Source of the DNA: CAVRUZ01 sp963724495
GTDB lineage: Bacteria > Actinomycetota > Actinomycetes > Propionibacteriales > DAIQRJ01
Assembly: GCA_963724495.1 (NCBI GenBank)
Contig: CAVRUZ010000003.1
Span: forward strand, 1-64,000
Length of the DNA: 64,000 nucleotides
Reading direction: 5' to 3'
Below, piece by piece: positions 36,251-45,320 of this stretch; position 1 is the stretch's first letter, and each line of letters begins with the position of its first letter. Below the pieces are notes generated by a model that had not been told where the DNA came from, ran no database searches, and saw only the letters and a list, made by a program, of their open reading frames with translations. The translations under genes were made by a program, and so were the position numbers.

Positions 36251-36322
36251 TCAGGGCCGTCGGTGCACCAGCCGCCCGGGTGCTTCCCTGAAAAGTGGTG
36301 TCCAGTGGACCAATCCGCGCCC

Positions 36323-37630
36323 TTACGAGCCGGAATCGCCGTTCAGCCGCACGTTTTCAGGGATTCGAGGGCCCAACCGCGAACGCAGGAGGGCCCGCTC
36401 CGCCTCGCTTCCGGCGAGTTCGAGGGCCCGCTCGTTGGCAGCCGTGGCTTCGTGCGGCCGTCCGAGCTGGGCGAGCAACTGGCCCCGGGTGGCATGGAAG
36501 AGGTGGTACTCGGACAGCCGGTCGGCGAGGTCGTCGACCTCGGCCAATGCCGCGGCCGGACCCTCGTACTGGCCGAGGGCGATGGCGCGGTTCAGCCGGA
36601 TGACCGGCGAACGGTCGTAGCGCAACAGGAGGTCGTACAGGGTGAGGATCTGCAGCCAGTCGGTGTCCGCCCAGGTCGGCGCGGACGCATGACAGGCGGC
36701 GATGGCCGCCTGGAGCTGGAAGCGGCCTGGCCGGCGCAGCTCGGCTGAGCGCTGCAGGTAGCCCTCCGCGCGGGCGACGGCGACCTCGTCCCAGCGAGAC
36801 CGGTCCTGCTCCGCCAGCACGATCAGCGTTCCCTGCTCGTCGTGGCGCGCTGCCGCTCTCGACTCCAGCAGCGTGAGCAGCGCCAGCAGCCCCCAGGCCT
36901 CCGCCTGGTCGGGCAGCCGTCGCGCCACCAGTTCGGCCAACCACACCGCATCCGCGGGATAGCCGGATCGGTCGGTCGCGGCGGACAGGTAGCCGTCGTT
37001 GTAGGTCAGGAGAATCACCGTCAGCACGTCGTCGAGGCGCTCTGCCAGGTCGTCGCCCTCCGGAATCGTGAACGGGATGCCCGCGGAGACGATCTTGCGC
37101 TTCGCCCGGACCAGGCGCTGCGCGACGGTGGCCTCCGGCAACAGGAACGCGCGGGCGATGTTGCCGGTCGTCATGCCCACCACGGCCCGCAACGTCAGGG
37201 CCAGCCGTGCCTCCACCGAAAGCGCCGGGTGGCAGCAGCCGAACAGCATCGGCAGCCGTTCGTCGGCTGTTGACGCGTCGGCCACCGACGCCGCGGCCTC
37301 GCTTGGCGCCCGGGCCTCGGGTGGTGCCTCCGCGACCGCCAGGTCGGCCGCCACCCGCAGAGCCACACCGCGTTCCCTGGTCCGGTGGCGGAGCATGTCG
37401 ACCGCCCGGTTGCGCGCACTGAGCGCCAGCCAGCCACCCGGGTTGGGTGGCACGCCGTCACGCCGCCAGTGCACGACCGCGGCCGCGATCGCCTCCTGGA
37501 CCGCCTCCTCGGCGATGTCGAAATCGCCGATTCGGCGGCTCAGGGAGGCGACGATCAGACCGGCCTCGGCCCGTACCAACTGGGCGATGACCGCGTCGTG
37601 ACCCGGCTCCTCGCCGATCGCATCTGGCAC
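36323..37630 (-). CDS. ECF42-type RNA polymerase sigma factor with C-terminal TPR-like extension
   Basis: 435 residues from GTG 37630, which starts ten bases after the upstream gene's stop. The sigma-2 region (RRIGDFDIAEEAVQEAIAAAVVHWRRDGVPPNPGGWL) and sigma-4 region (RAVVGMTTGNIARAFLLPEATVAQRLVRAKRKI) are followed by a long helical extension with TPR-like repeats (PVIRLNRAIALGQYEGP, YHLFHATRGQLLAQLGRPHEA). This architecture and the adjoining DGPF gene define group ECF42, which lacks a dedicated anti-sigma factor. The frame is open upstream to 37822, but that part overlaps the DGPF gene. Confidence 0.92.
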   Translation of the reverse strand: MPDAIGEEPGHDAVIAQLVRAEAGLIVASLSRRIGDFDIAEEAVQEAIAAAVVHWRRDGVPPNPGGWLALSARNRAVDMLRHRTRERGVALRVAADLAVAEAPPEARAPSEAAASVADASTADERLPMLFGCCHPALSVEARLALTLRAVVGMTTGNIARAFLLPEATVAQRLVRAKRKIVSAGIPFTIPEGDDLAERLDDVLTVILLTYNDGYLSAATDRSGYPADAVWLAELVARRLPDQAEAWGLLALLTLLESRAAARHDEQGTLIVLAEQDRSRWDEVAVARAEGYLQRSAELRRPGRFQLQAAIAACHASAPTWADTDWLQILTLYDLLLRYDRSPVIRLNRAIALGQYEGPAAALAEVDDLADRLSEYHLFHATRGQLLAQLGRPHEATAANERALELAGSEAERALLRSRLGPRIPENVRLNGDSGS

Positions 37631-37640
37631 GGTCGCGCCG

Positions 37641-38009
37641 TCAGTCCATCCGGTGTTCGACGATCGGGCGGATCTCGACGGCGACGCCGGGGAAGCCGAG
37701 CGACGGCCACTCCTTGACCATCGCGAGGGCTGCATCGAGGTCGGGGACGTCGACGATGCTGAACCCGCCCACGTTCTCCTTGGCTTCGGAGAACGGACCG
37801 TCGACCACGACCGGCTCGCCACCGGGCTCGCTGGGCGACTTGACGGTGGTGGCAGTGCTCGCCTCCTGCAGTTCGGCGCCGGCGTCGGAGAATGCCTTCT
37901 CGTGCTTGACGAACCAGCCGTAGACCGCGTTGTAGACCTCTTCGCGCCGCTCGGCGGGGATGGACTCGTCGAGGTCCGGCCGATTGGTGTACATGAGCAC
38001 GTACTTCAT
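37641..38009 (-). CDS. DGPF/YCII-domain protein
   Basis: 122 residues. A YCII-related fold with the DGPF motif (VVVDGPFSEAKENVGGF), a YVLMYTNRPDL start and VEIRPIVEH near the end. Proteins of this group are the standard partners and targets of ECF42 sigma factors; their chemistry is unknown. It precedes the sigma gene by ten bases in the same operon. Confidence 0.92.
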   Translation of the reverse strand: MKYVLMYTNRPDLDESIPAERREEVYNAVYGWFVKHEKAFSDAGAELQEASTATTVKSPSEPGGEPVVVDGPFSEAKENVGGFSIVDVPDLDAALAMVKEWPSLGFPGVAVEIRPIVEHRMD

Positions 38010-38048
38010 GGGAACTCCCAGTTCTCGAGTGGATCGGACACCCCCTCT

Positions 38049-38074
38049 ACGTACAGAGTCGACCAGAATCGACA
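38049..38074 (-). promoter_or_regulatory. Candidate ECF42-dependent promoter
   Basis: On the minus strand TGTCGA (38074-38069) is followed after 17 bases by CGTA, upstream of the DGPF start at 38009. Published ECF42 targets, as I recall them, have TGTCGA at -35 and CG(A/T)C at -10, so the match is full at -35 and three of four at -10. This suggests autoregulation of the operon. Confidence 0.5.
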
Positions 38075-38194
38075 GTCACTGCGAAGAAATCTCAGATCAC
38101 TCCGCAACGGACCCAAGCCGGCGCCGGGAGGCGGTGGGTGCGGCTTCTTCGCGACAGGCTGGTCCGGGTCGCCGTGGTAGCGTGCTCGCTGCTC

Positions 38195-38278
38195 GCGCGA
38201 GTGGCGGAATAGGCAGACGCGCACGGTTCAGGTCCGTGTGCCCGAGAGGGCGTGGGGGTTCAACTCCCCCCTCGCGCA
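38195..38278 (+). tRNA. tRNA-Leu (anticodon CAG)
   Basis: 84 bases with a complete cloverleaf and the long variable arm of a class II tRNA: acceptor GCGCGAG pairs with CTCGCGC at 38271-38277, anticodon loop TTCAGGT (anticodon CAG), variable arm with CCCGAGAGGG, T-arm GGGGGTTCAACTCCCCC. The discriminator is A at 38278; CCA is not encoded. In mycobacteria a leucine tRNA also lies upstream of fhaA, so its presence fits the synteny. Confidence 0.95.
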
Positions 38279-38283
38279 CAACA

Positions 38284-38307
38284 GCACCAGGTCTTCTGAC
38301 CTGGTGC
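38284..38307 (+). terminator. Rho-independent terminator after tRNA-Leu
   Basis: GCACCAGGTC / TTCT / GACCTGGTGC is a perfect ten-bp stem with a tetraloop followed by TTTGTCT. It begins six bases after the tRNA and ends its transcript. Confidence 0.9.
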
Positions 38308-38560
38308 TTTGTCTATTCCGGTCGAGTCCGCGCGTGAGGAAGTAGCACCAGCCCTCACCGCTGGGTGTGACGGCTTGGATCGAGAACATTGGGCGCTGCG
38401 GCCTTCCAGTGCCCTGGTGATCGGTGGCCGGGGCGCGTGTGTTCCTGAAGGGTGTTCCGCGGTCACACGTCCGGCACGTCGCGGTCGGCGATGTCGCCTC
38501 GTCGAGGGAGCGGTCACACCGCGAAGCCGATCGACCGGGCGCTGTGCTTCGAGGGGTATG

Positions 38561-40181
38561 TCACCGGCAAACCGACCCATCGACCCTCCCGATCCCAAGG
38601 TCTGCTACCCCCGGCGTCACCCGCAGCTCAGGGTCACCGACCTGTCCCTTGCCGGAGGTGACCTGAAAGGTCAGGGTCCGGGTCTGGCCGGGCTTCAGCG
38701 TCACTTGGATCGCCGCGATCTCGCGGTCACCAAGACGCGCGCGGACGTCGACCGGCTCGTGGCGGTCGGCGAGCACCTGCCCGATCGACCCTCCTGCGGG
38801 GGCCAACACGTAGAGGTAGGTCAGCAGCACACCCTTGGGGGCGAACTCGGCAGGCCCGAGGATGCTGGGGGTCAGTTTCCTGAGGTCCTGCGGCATCATG
38901 CGAGGTCATCCGCACGGTCACCTTCATCTGTTGGATGGAGTTCGAACAGCTGACCGCGTCCACGTCCGTGGAGTAGCGCAGGTAGTAGTCCATCTTGGCC
39001 GGTGTGCCGTCGTTGAAATAGACCCCCACCTGCGGGTGTGGTCCGCTGCCGAAGTCGAGGCCGCCGGAGATGGTGGATCCAGCTAGCACGCGCTGCATCT
39101 CGGGGTCGCGCAGGTATAGCGAGATCCGCCGCTCCTGGGTCCCACGCTGGATTCCCTGGAACGCCGCAGAGGTGTCGAGGTTGCCCGCGACCATCATGTC
39201 GAAGGTCTCAGCCGCGACTTCGGCGAATATCTCGTCCTGCCGTTCGGGGTCGCGGATGTCGAGATAGACCTGGTTCAGAAACACCTGGACGGCGTTGGCG
39301 CTGGTGATGTCGTACCCCGCCACTGACATCGGGTCGGAGCCTCGGAGCAGGTAGGACATCGCGATCGGGTCCACACTCAAGACGCCGTCGACCTTGCGGA
39401 ACTTGCGCTCCCACATCGTCTGCAGCAGCGCGGCGCCGCGCGGATAGTCCGGGGTGAAGTTGGTGTCCTGAGACAGGTAGACCATCCGGTCGGACCAGAT
39501 GGTGCGCTCGGCGCCGGTCAATGGGCCGGCGGGATGTCGCTGGACACCGATGTCGCGGGGAGAACGCTGCTCGCCGAAGCTGATCTTGCCCCGGTCGAAG
39601 GTCAACACGCCGAGCGCTCCCGGCAGCCCCCCGGTCGCTCTGATCTCGGCGTTGTTGTTGAAGGCAACGAGCAGGCGTCGAGGCTTCGTGCCGTCCAGGA
39701 GCCACGGTCCGACCTTGGCCACCCGGGCCGCACTGGCCGACGCGGCAGCGACGACATTGAGCTGGAGCTCCACAGCCGAGACCTGGCGGCGCACCGGCCC
39801 CAGGAGCGCAGAGAGGTCGATCGTTGCCATCCGCGATGACTGGGCTCTGACTACTTCGTCAGCAACGAGCAGCCCGGGGGCGGCTCGTCGGACGGCGGAG
39901 AAATCGAAGCGCCCGCTGCGAGGCATCACCTGCTCAGGGCTGAGCGCCTTGCCTGCGGTCACAGCGGCAGGCAACGCGTCATGGCTCAGCTCGTCGGCGA
40001 CGCCGGCAACGACCGAGACGGCCTCCAGGTCGTCGCCGAGGAAGGGCGCCCTCGTGGCGATCCACCAGTCCGGTCCCGACGTGAGATCCGCCGCCTTGGC
40101 GGAGTGCTCCTGGGCAGCTGCGAGGGGCTGCGCCGCCGACGAGGCGTCGCCCACCCTGATGCGATCCGAGACCTGATCCAT
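38561..40181 (-). CDS. DUF4012-family membrane-anchored protein, frameshifted at both ends
   Basis: The central part (KPRRLLVAFNNNAEIRATGG, then GALGVLTFDRGKISFGEQ and GYDITSANAVQVFLNQVYLDI) is typical of DUF4012, extracytoplasmic proteins often linked to envelope polysaccharide loci. Near 38905 the frame slips: MPQDLRKLTPSILGPAEFAPKG to the stop at 38561 completes the protein. Upstream of ATG 40181 the same frame still encodes a clear membrane span (LWALVFLGVGLSLWIAYTGL, about 40210-40270), yet there is no ATG, GTG or TTG before a stop near 40425. The true N-terminus therefore lies in a shifted frame (ATG 40293 is a candidate). About 570 residues if corrected. Confidence 0.8.
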
Positions 40182-40556
40182 CGCCTTCGCGGCCGCTTGG
40201 AGCTCGGTCCGCGCAGCCAGTCCCGTATAGGCGATCCACAGGCTCAGTCCAACGCCGAGAAATACAAGCGCCCACAGAGACCGAGCAAGCCATCGGTGCG
40301 CCGAAGACCGGCCCGCTACCGACTGAGTCGGTGGTCCGATGGGATTCAGGGGCTTTTCCTTGCTAGCCGGGCAGGTGCCGTAGAGGGTCGGCCCGCGGGC
40401 GGGTGTAGACGATCGAGTGTGAGCTCACGCCGTCTTCAACGCCGAGGTGAGCGGCCGCATCACGGTGACTGCGAAGCGCTCGTGCCCCGGTGAAGGTCAC
40501 GCCGCGGTGAGTCGCTCTTCTGGCGGCCGGCGACGGTAACCGTGAGCCTGGTTCCA

Positions 40557-41066
40557 CTAGTGGCCGTGACCATGGCCGTGACCATGACCATGACCATGGC
40601 CGTGACCATGATGGGGCTTTTTCGGGAAGGCGATGCTCCCCGAGCATCCCGGCGTGGTGCCGTCGCCACGGTAGTAGAAGCTGATCGTCTTTCCGGCGAC
40701 CCCACGGTTGTAGGTGAAGCTGGCCATACCATCCGACAGCGACGAGCTCCGAGGCCCTTGGTGTCCTCTGAACTTCACGGTGCCCGTTGGCGTTCCCGCG
40801 GTGCTGCTCACCGTCACCGTGATGGTCGTGCCTGAGGTCGTGGCACTGCAACTTGCTGAGTAGGACCCCGCGAGGGCTTGCACACCCGCCGAGCTGAGCC
40901 GCGTGGTGGTCGCACCGCGGTACGCCTGACTCGGGGTGCCAACCTTTGGGCTGGTGATGAGGGTGGTGCCTGGTCCGCGGTCTTGGGCCGCGGCGTAGCC
41001 GCCACCCACCAACGCGGTGGTGCTGATTGCGACGGCGCCTAGGACGGCAATGCGCTTGAAGCTCAT
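40557..41066 (-). CDS. Secreted Ig-like protein with C-terminal His-Gly repeat
   Basis: 169 residues from ATG 41066. The signal peptide is MSFKRIAVLGAVAISTTALVGGGYAAAQ, cleaved near residue 28. A single bacterial Ig-like domain follows (SGTTITVTVSSTAGTPTGTVKFRG, ASFTYNRGVAGKTISFYYRGDG), then a tail of alternating His and Gly (KPHHGHGHGHG and on, eight HG units in all) that ends the protein. The tail is a probable transition-metal (Ni, Zn, Cu) ligand. The corresponding DNA is a CATGGC/CATGGT/CACGGC hexamer tract. Divergence or partnership with the DUF4012 gene is unclear. Confidence 0.75.
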   Translation of the reverse strand: MSFKRIAVLGAVAISTTALVGGGYAAAQDRGPGTTLITSPKVGTPSQAYRGATTTRLSSAGVQALAGSYSASCSATTSGTTITVTVSSTAGTPTGTVKFRGHQGPRSSSLSDGMASFTYNRGVAGKTISFYYRGDGTTPGCSGSIAFPKKPHHGHGHGHGHGHGHGHGH

Positions 41067-41433
41067 GGGGTTCGGCCCTTCAATTCGGGTGCGGGCCTGG
41101 TTACTCCCGAGGTGATATCGGGACAATAACAACATAACGGGGTAAAAGCGACGCGGGGTCATTGCTGCGGACTAGTGTGCATGACTCGTCCAGGTTTGGC
41201 TGTTTCCTCCCACTTTGGCCGCAAGCAGCTTCGGCTGGCCCTCTGATCGGTTCCGTGGGTCGCGAGCAGGAGTGGGGCTCAACACCTACCGACTGAGACC
41301 GCGCGTCCTTTGAGGAGCCGCTCACTCGACCGGATGCGGGTGGTCGGCAGTCACGCACTTAGCGCGCCGCGGATGACGAGGCCGCGGGCCTTTCGCCTCG
41401 CGGTCCGAGGCGGTCTGGCGGCACCCAGTCCGG
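41067..41433. other. Intergenic, no gene seen
   Basis: 367 bases between the LON-domain gene's 3' end and the Ig-like gene's start. No credible coding sequence. It should contain the promoter of the Ig-like gene close to 41067-41150, which is locally AT-richer (gacaataacaacataacgg); no further element could be defined. Confidence 0.5.
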
Positions 41434-42086
41434 TCATCCATCCGACTGACTCGGTCCGTCCGCGAAACCACCGAAGGCCTCGGGCCAGCCCATCGGCAGG
41501 ATCTCGGCGGCTGCCGCGGTCATGGTGATGATCGAGCGGAGCAGGTCCTCCATCGACGCCGACCGCAGCAGTCGAACTGATCCAACGGCCCGATGGGGGA
41601 GACGCCCGCCAGTTGCCAGGCAGCCTGGGTGGGGTCGTCGGAGAGGGCCATCTCGGCCGGCCAGTGCGGGGCGCCGTACTTCGTCGCCGCCGCCAGGGTC
41701 TGGCGCACCAGGGCTTCGGCCTCGTCCCGCAACGGGCGGAGATCGTCGGACCAGTCGAGGTCGGGCAACAGCCGGATCCGTGCCTGCGGGTGCGGGTCCT
41801 CCAGCAGCCAGCGGTCCACCTCGAAGCGCTTACTCCCGACGGCCGTCAAGTGGAGGAAGCCGTCCTCGAACGTGTACTTGGTGATCTGCGCCATCGTCCC
41901 GGTCCGGAACCGCTGGTCGCCGCCGCCGACCTCGGATCCGCGTTCGATCAGCACGATCCCGAACTCACCCGACTTCTGCAGCACCCGCGCCATCATCACC
42001 ACGTAGCGGTCCTCGAAGATGCTCAGCGCGGTGGGCATGGCGGGCAGCAGGACAGTCCCGAGCGGGAAGATCGGTACGGCTGTCAC
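41434..42086 (-). CDS. LON substrate-binding-domain protein, C-terminal frameshift
   Basis: About 217 residues from GTG 42086. VPIFPLGTVLLPAMPTALSIFEDRY and GEFGIVLIERGSEVGG are the N-terminal (LAN) domain of Lon-like proteins; there is no ATPase or protease part, as in the free-standing PF02190 family. Near 41570, after GVSPIGPLDQF, the frame slips by one base; DLLRSASMEDLLRSIITM to MGWPEAFGGFADG completes it at 41434. Uncorrected it ends at 41520. Function unknown. Confidence 0.8.
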
Positions 42087-42261
42087 ATGGACAAGGCTGC
42101 CACGGGGCTGGGGAACCGGCTGGCGGCGTGCCGAATCTGACGCCAGATGGTGATCGTCCTTGACGCTCGCGCTCACGAGCTGAGGGCTGACCGATCTGGA
42201 GTCAGATCTGGCACGTGCGGTCCGGCTCACCCGGTGGCAGCGGCATCGCCGCCTGTCGTGC

Positions 42262-42753
42262 TCACTCGAGGGCGGCGGCCAGCTCGGCGATGATGACCAT
42301 CTGCTCCTGCACGCCGGTTTCCATACCGGAGTTGACGATCATGTCGCGGACGTCCTGGTCGGGGCAGTCGCTCAGCAGCTCCAGGATCGTGCCGCCGTCG
42401 CGCTCGGTGAGCGTCAGTGTGTTCACCACCGGCTCGCCTTCGGGCCACGGTCCCTCGAAGTGCTCGGTCCAGACCACCCGCTGGTCAGGAACGATCTCGC
42501 GGTACTCGCCGTGGAAGGCCACCTCGTCGCCGTTGTTGCTGATCAGCACGTAGCGCCAGGCCCCGCCGACGCGGAAGTCCATCTCCACCGTCGTGGTGGT
42601 GCCGCGCTTGCCGGCCCACCATTTCTGCACGAGCTCCGGTGTGCTCCACACCCGGAACACCAGGTGCGGGGCAGCATCGAACTCGCGGGTGATGAGGATC
42701 TGAGTGTCGCTCGGAAGCGTCACCGTCGCGGATCCATTGCTGGTCGTGGTCAT
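42262..42753 (-). CDS. AHSA1/START-domain protein
   Basis: 163 residues. ITREFDAAPHLVFRVWSTPELVQKWW is the typical start of the AHSA1 (activator of Hsp90 ATPase-like) branch of SRPBCC proteins, and the DFRVGGAWRYVL and YREIVPDQRVVWTEHF strands follow. It is translated with the upstream ArsR regulator (ATGA overlap at 42750-42753). In such pairs the AHSA1 protein's role is unknown; it may bind the ligand that relieves repression. Confidence 0.88.
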   Translation of the reverse strand: MTTTSNGSATVTLPSDTQILITREFDAAPHLVFRVWSTPELVQKWWAGKRGTTTTVEMDFRVGGAWRYVLISNNGDEVAFHGEYREIVPDQRVVWTEHFEGPWPEGEPVVNTLTLTERDGGTILELLSDCPDQDVRDMIVNSGMETGVQEQMVIIAELAAALE

Positions 42754-43091
42754 GGCTGTTGCCCTTCTCGCTTGAGGTCGTCGAGGACGTCGTCGATCAG
42801 GTCGAACCGCTCGTCCCAGAACTGCCGGTATTCGCTGACCCAGTCGTGCACGGGCTTCAGCGCCCGCCCGTTGAGCCGGTAGAGCCGGTGCCGCCCGTCT
42901 TCGCGTACGGAGACGATGTCGACTTTCCGCAACACCCGCAGGTGTTTCGAGACCTGCGGCTGCTCCAGGGCCAGCTCGTCGACCAGGTCGCCCACCGTGC
43001 GTTCGCCGCCGCGGAGGGCCCGCAGGATCTGCCGCCGCCGGTCTTCGGCGATCGCGTTGAACACGTCGGTGGTCGTCGCTGCCCTGGCCAT
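42750..43091 (-). CDS. ArsR-family regulator
   Basis: 113 residues from ATG 43091. Winged helix: FNAIAEDRRRQILRALRGGERTVGDLVDELALEQPQVSKHLRVLRKVDIVSV, then the wing REDGRHRLYRLN. It lacks the metal-binding cysteines of classical ArsR proteins, as usual for members paired with AHSA1 genes. First gene of a two-gene operon and probable autorepressor. Confidence 0.92.
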   Translation of the reverse strand: MARAATTTDVFNAIAEDRRRQILRALRGGERTVGDLVDELALEQPQVSKHLRVLRKVDIVSVREDGRHRLYRLNGRALKPVHDWVSEYRQFWDERFDLIDDVLDDLKREGQQP

Positions 43092-43162
43092 GCCGGCGAG
43101 ATTACATGCCGATATGGGAATATGTCGAGCCCCTGGCACGAACTTCTGCAGGGCAGGGGCGA

Positions 43163-44092
43163 TCAGGCTGCGGCTCTGGCGCCGAACGTGGTGATGAAGC
43201 GGAGCAGGCGGATCCCCCAGGCCTCCGCGGTCGCGCTCGGTCGGCTGAGGCGCAGCGTGTCCGCGCGTTGAGCCAGCCGTTCGCCGACGGGGGTCGCACT
43301 GGGAGCCGCACGTTGGCTGAGGCGATCAAGCTCGGCGAACTGCGGCGCGCAGGCGGCCTTGGCCGTCGTGAGCAGGAGTCGTGCGAGCCGGAGACTGGAG
43401 ACGTCCGGCGTGAGCCGCTTGCCGATCGGAGCGAGTGACTCCAACGCGCAAGTGGCCACCAGTTCGGCAGTTCTGCTGCTGACGGCGCCGGTGGCCTGGT
43501 CGGTCAGCTGGCCGGGCATAGATGCGCTGACCTCGCTGGCGATGAGCCACAACGACTGGATGTCGGCGTCGAGTCGCAGGTGCAGGTCGGCGGCCTCGAT
43601 GTCGCTCAGGCCGATCTCCTCACCCGGCAGGATCGGGACAACTCCGCGGCCCTCGTAGCGAGTGACCAACGCCCGCTGGAAGGCCGCGGCGGCGAACGAA
43701 CTCGGTTCGCGCCCGTCCATCAGCTCAGGGCTGTCGATGACCCAGACCAGGGGTCCGGCGTTGATCACCACGACGTGATCGGAGCCGGAGCAGACGCGCA
43801 GTGTCTTGAGCACGGCGCGTTCGGCGCGGGCTTCGGCCACCAGCACCACGTCCTGGGTTCCCGCAGGACACTCATGAGGCACACCCAGCTCAGGAGCCGG
43901 ACGGCTGGCGACGCTGGTCGGCCACGGCGACGGCGTGCTCACCGCCGGTGTGGGCGTCGGCGTGGTGGCGACGGCCGATGACGAAGGCAGACCCGAGCCA
44001 TGGGCCGACGGCCCGGAGACGCACCCGGCCAGACAGGCGGCCACAAGCCCCAGCGCGATGACGGCGACGGCCGCACGTTGTGCTGTCGGCAT
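43163..44092 (-). CDS. Predicted lipoprotein, function unknown
   Basis: 309 residues. Signal sequence MPTAQRAAVAVIALGLVAACLAGC with the lipobox LAGC (Cys near 24), then a Thr/Pro/Ser-rich linker to about residue 65 and a mature domain with four further cysteines but no recognised family. Exported and lipid-anchored by prediction. It lies alone between the ArsR operon and the ECF41 gene. Confidence 0.7.
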   Translation of the reverse strand: MPTAQRAAVAVIALGLVAACLAGCVSGPSAHGSGLPSSSAVATTPTPTPAVSTPSPWPTSVASRPAPELGVPHECPAGTQDVVLVAEARAERAVLKTLRVCSGSDHVVVINAGPLVWVIDSPELMDGREPSSFAAAAFQRALVTRYEGRGVVPILPGEEIGLSDIEAADLHLRLDADIQSLWLIASEVSASMPGQLTDQATGAVSSRTAELVATCALESLAPIGKRLTPDVSSLRLARLLLTTAKAACAPQFAELDRLSQRAAPSATPVGERLAQRADTLRLSRPSATAEAWGIRLLRFITTFGARAAA

Positions 44093-44234
44093 GCCACCCC
44101 AGTCCGCGACGCGAGAACCGCGGGCAGGCGCCGGCGGATGCCCGAGCGTAGGGCGGCGACAACAGGGACGGAAGGGCCAAAGGTCACGTCAGTGCACTGA
44201 GACGCGAGCCTGATTACTCAGTGTCAGCGGACGA

Positions 44235-45183
44235 TTACCGACCGGAATGTGTGCTTCGTGTTCGTACGTCGCTGAGCTGGATGCCGAGATGGGTGAGTTT
44301 GGCCGGGTTCACCATGCCGTGCACGGTCAGGACCTGCCCGGCCGAGATCACGAGCGACCAGACGCCGTAGAGGTCACCGTCAGGATCGAGCATGAGCAGC
44401 GCCGGCTGGCCGCCCACCGTTGCGGGCTCGGCGCTGCCGCCCACCTCGACGAGCTGGCGGAAGATCCCGCGGACCACGAGGGCGACCGCCTCCGAGCCCT
44501 GGACCGTGCGGGTGAGGCCGCGACGCGAGTCGCCACCGTCTCCGACGAACTCGGCGTCATCGGTGAGCAGCGACACCAGCGAAGGCAGGTCGCCTTCTCG
44601 GGCAGCCCGAAAGAACCTGCCGGCGAGCTCGTCGGCCGACTGCTTGTCCACCGGGAAGCGGGGACGACCGTCGTGGACGAGCCGGCGTGCTCGGGTCGCG
44701 ATCTGACGGGTCGCATCGACGGACTTGCCGATGATCTCCGCGATCTCGGCGAACGGGAAGACGAACACGTCGCGGAGCAACAGCACGGCTCGCTGTTCGG
44801 GTCCGAGCCGCTCCAGCAGCACGAGGAAGGCAGTCGACAGCGAGTCGGCCAGAGCCACGTCGTCGGCGAGATCGGTGCGCCCGGTCACGGCGGGTTCGGG
44901 CAGCCAAGGTCCGACGTAGGCCTCGCGCCGCACCCGCGCCGACCGGAGGTGGTCGATGGCGAGCCGCGTGGTGATCGTCACCAGGTAGGCACGGTCGGAG
45001 TCGGGGCGCCGACCAGCCTCCAGAGCGCCACGGAGCCGGACGAAGGCGTCCTGCACCAGGTCCTCGGCATCGCTGAAGCTGCTGACCATGCGGTAGGCGA
45101 TCCCCATCAACGACTGCCGATGGTGGGCATAGGCCGTCTCGAGCCGTTCGTCTATCGTGCCCCGCTGTCAGTTCGGAATCCAT
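44235..45183 (-). CDS. ECF41-type sigma factor with SnoaL-like C-terminal domain
   Basis: About 315 residues after correction. Sigma-2 (MMGIAYRMVSSFSDAEDLVQDAFVRL) and sigma-4 (LGPEQRAVLLLRDVFVFPFAEIAEIIGKSVDATRQIATRARR) are followed by an NTF2/SnoaL-like domain (FFRAAREGDLPSLVSLLTDDAEFVGDGG), the fused regulatory domain of group ECF41 (M. tuberculosis SigJ type). Its usual DGGGK/R signature is DGGDSRR here. The conserved start IDERLETAYAHHRQSL has no in-frame ATG. ATG 45183 (MDSELTAG) fits if one base in the CCCC run at 45160-45163 is spurious. That start lies right after a consensus ECF41 promoter. Uncorrected, translation would begin at TTG 45110 or ATG 45107. Confidence 0.88.
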
Positions 45184-45195
45184 CACATCGAGCAT

Positions 45196-45255
45196 GACGT
45201 AGCAGCCCCTCGCTTTGTGACACCCGGGTGTCACAACCACCGACGCTGTCTCGTC
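45196..45255. promoter_or_regulatory. Symmetric bidirectional ECF41 promoter pair on a perfect palindrome
   Basis: A perfect 22-base palindrome (TTGTGACACCC then GGGTGTCACAA, 45215-45236) supplies a TGTCACA -35 element on each strand. Rightward: TGTCACA 45229-45235, 16-base spacer, CGTC 45252-45255. Leftward: TGTCACA 45222-45216, 16-base spacer, CGTC 45199-45196. As I recall, the published ECF41 target consensus is TGTCACA-N16-CGTC. The two promoters point to the DoxX gene and to the sigma gene itself. Confidence 0.8.
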
Positions 45256-45320
45256 CAGGTCAGGGAAAGCACTCGTCGCAGTGGTCATCAACCACAGCGA
45301 CATGAACTACAGGAGTCGTC

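Noticed and set aside
40363..40556. Separate small gene between the Ig-like and DUF4012 genes
   Set aside because: The open frame here runs on from antisense-like Arg/Trp/Ser-rich sequence and has no family pattern or ribosome-binding site.
40560..40612. CRISPR-like short repeats
   Set aside because: The repeats are contiguous hexamers that encode the His-Gly tail, with no spacers. No CRISPR array is present in the window.
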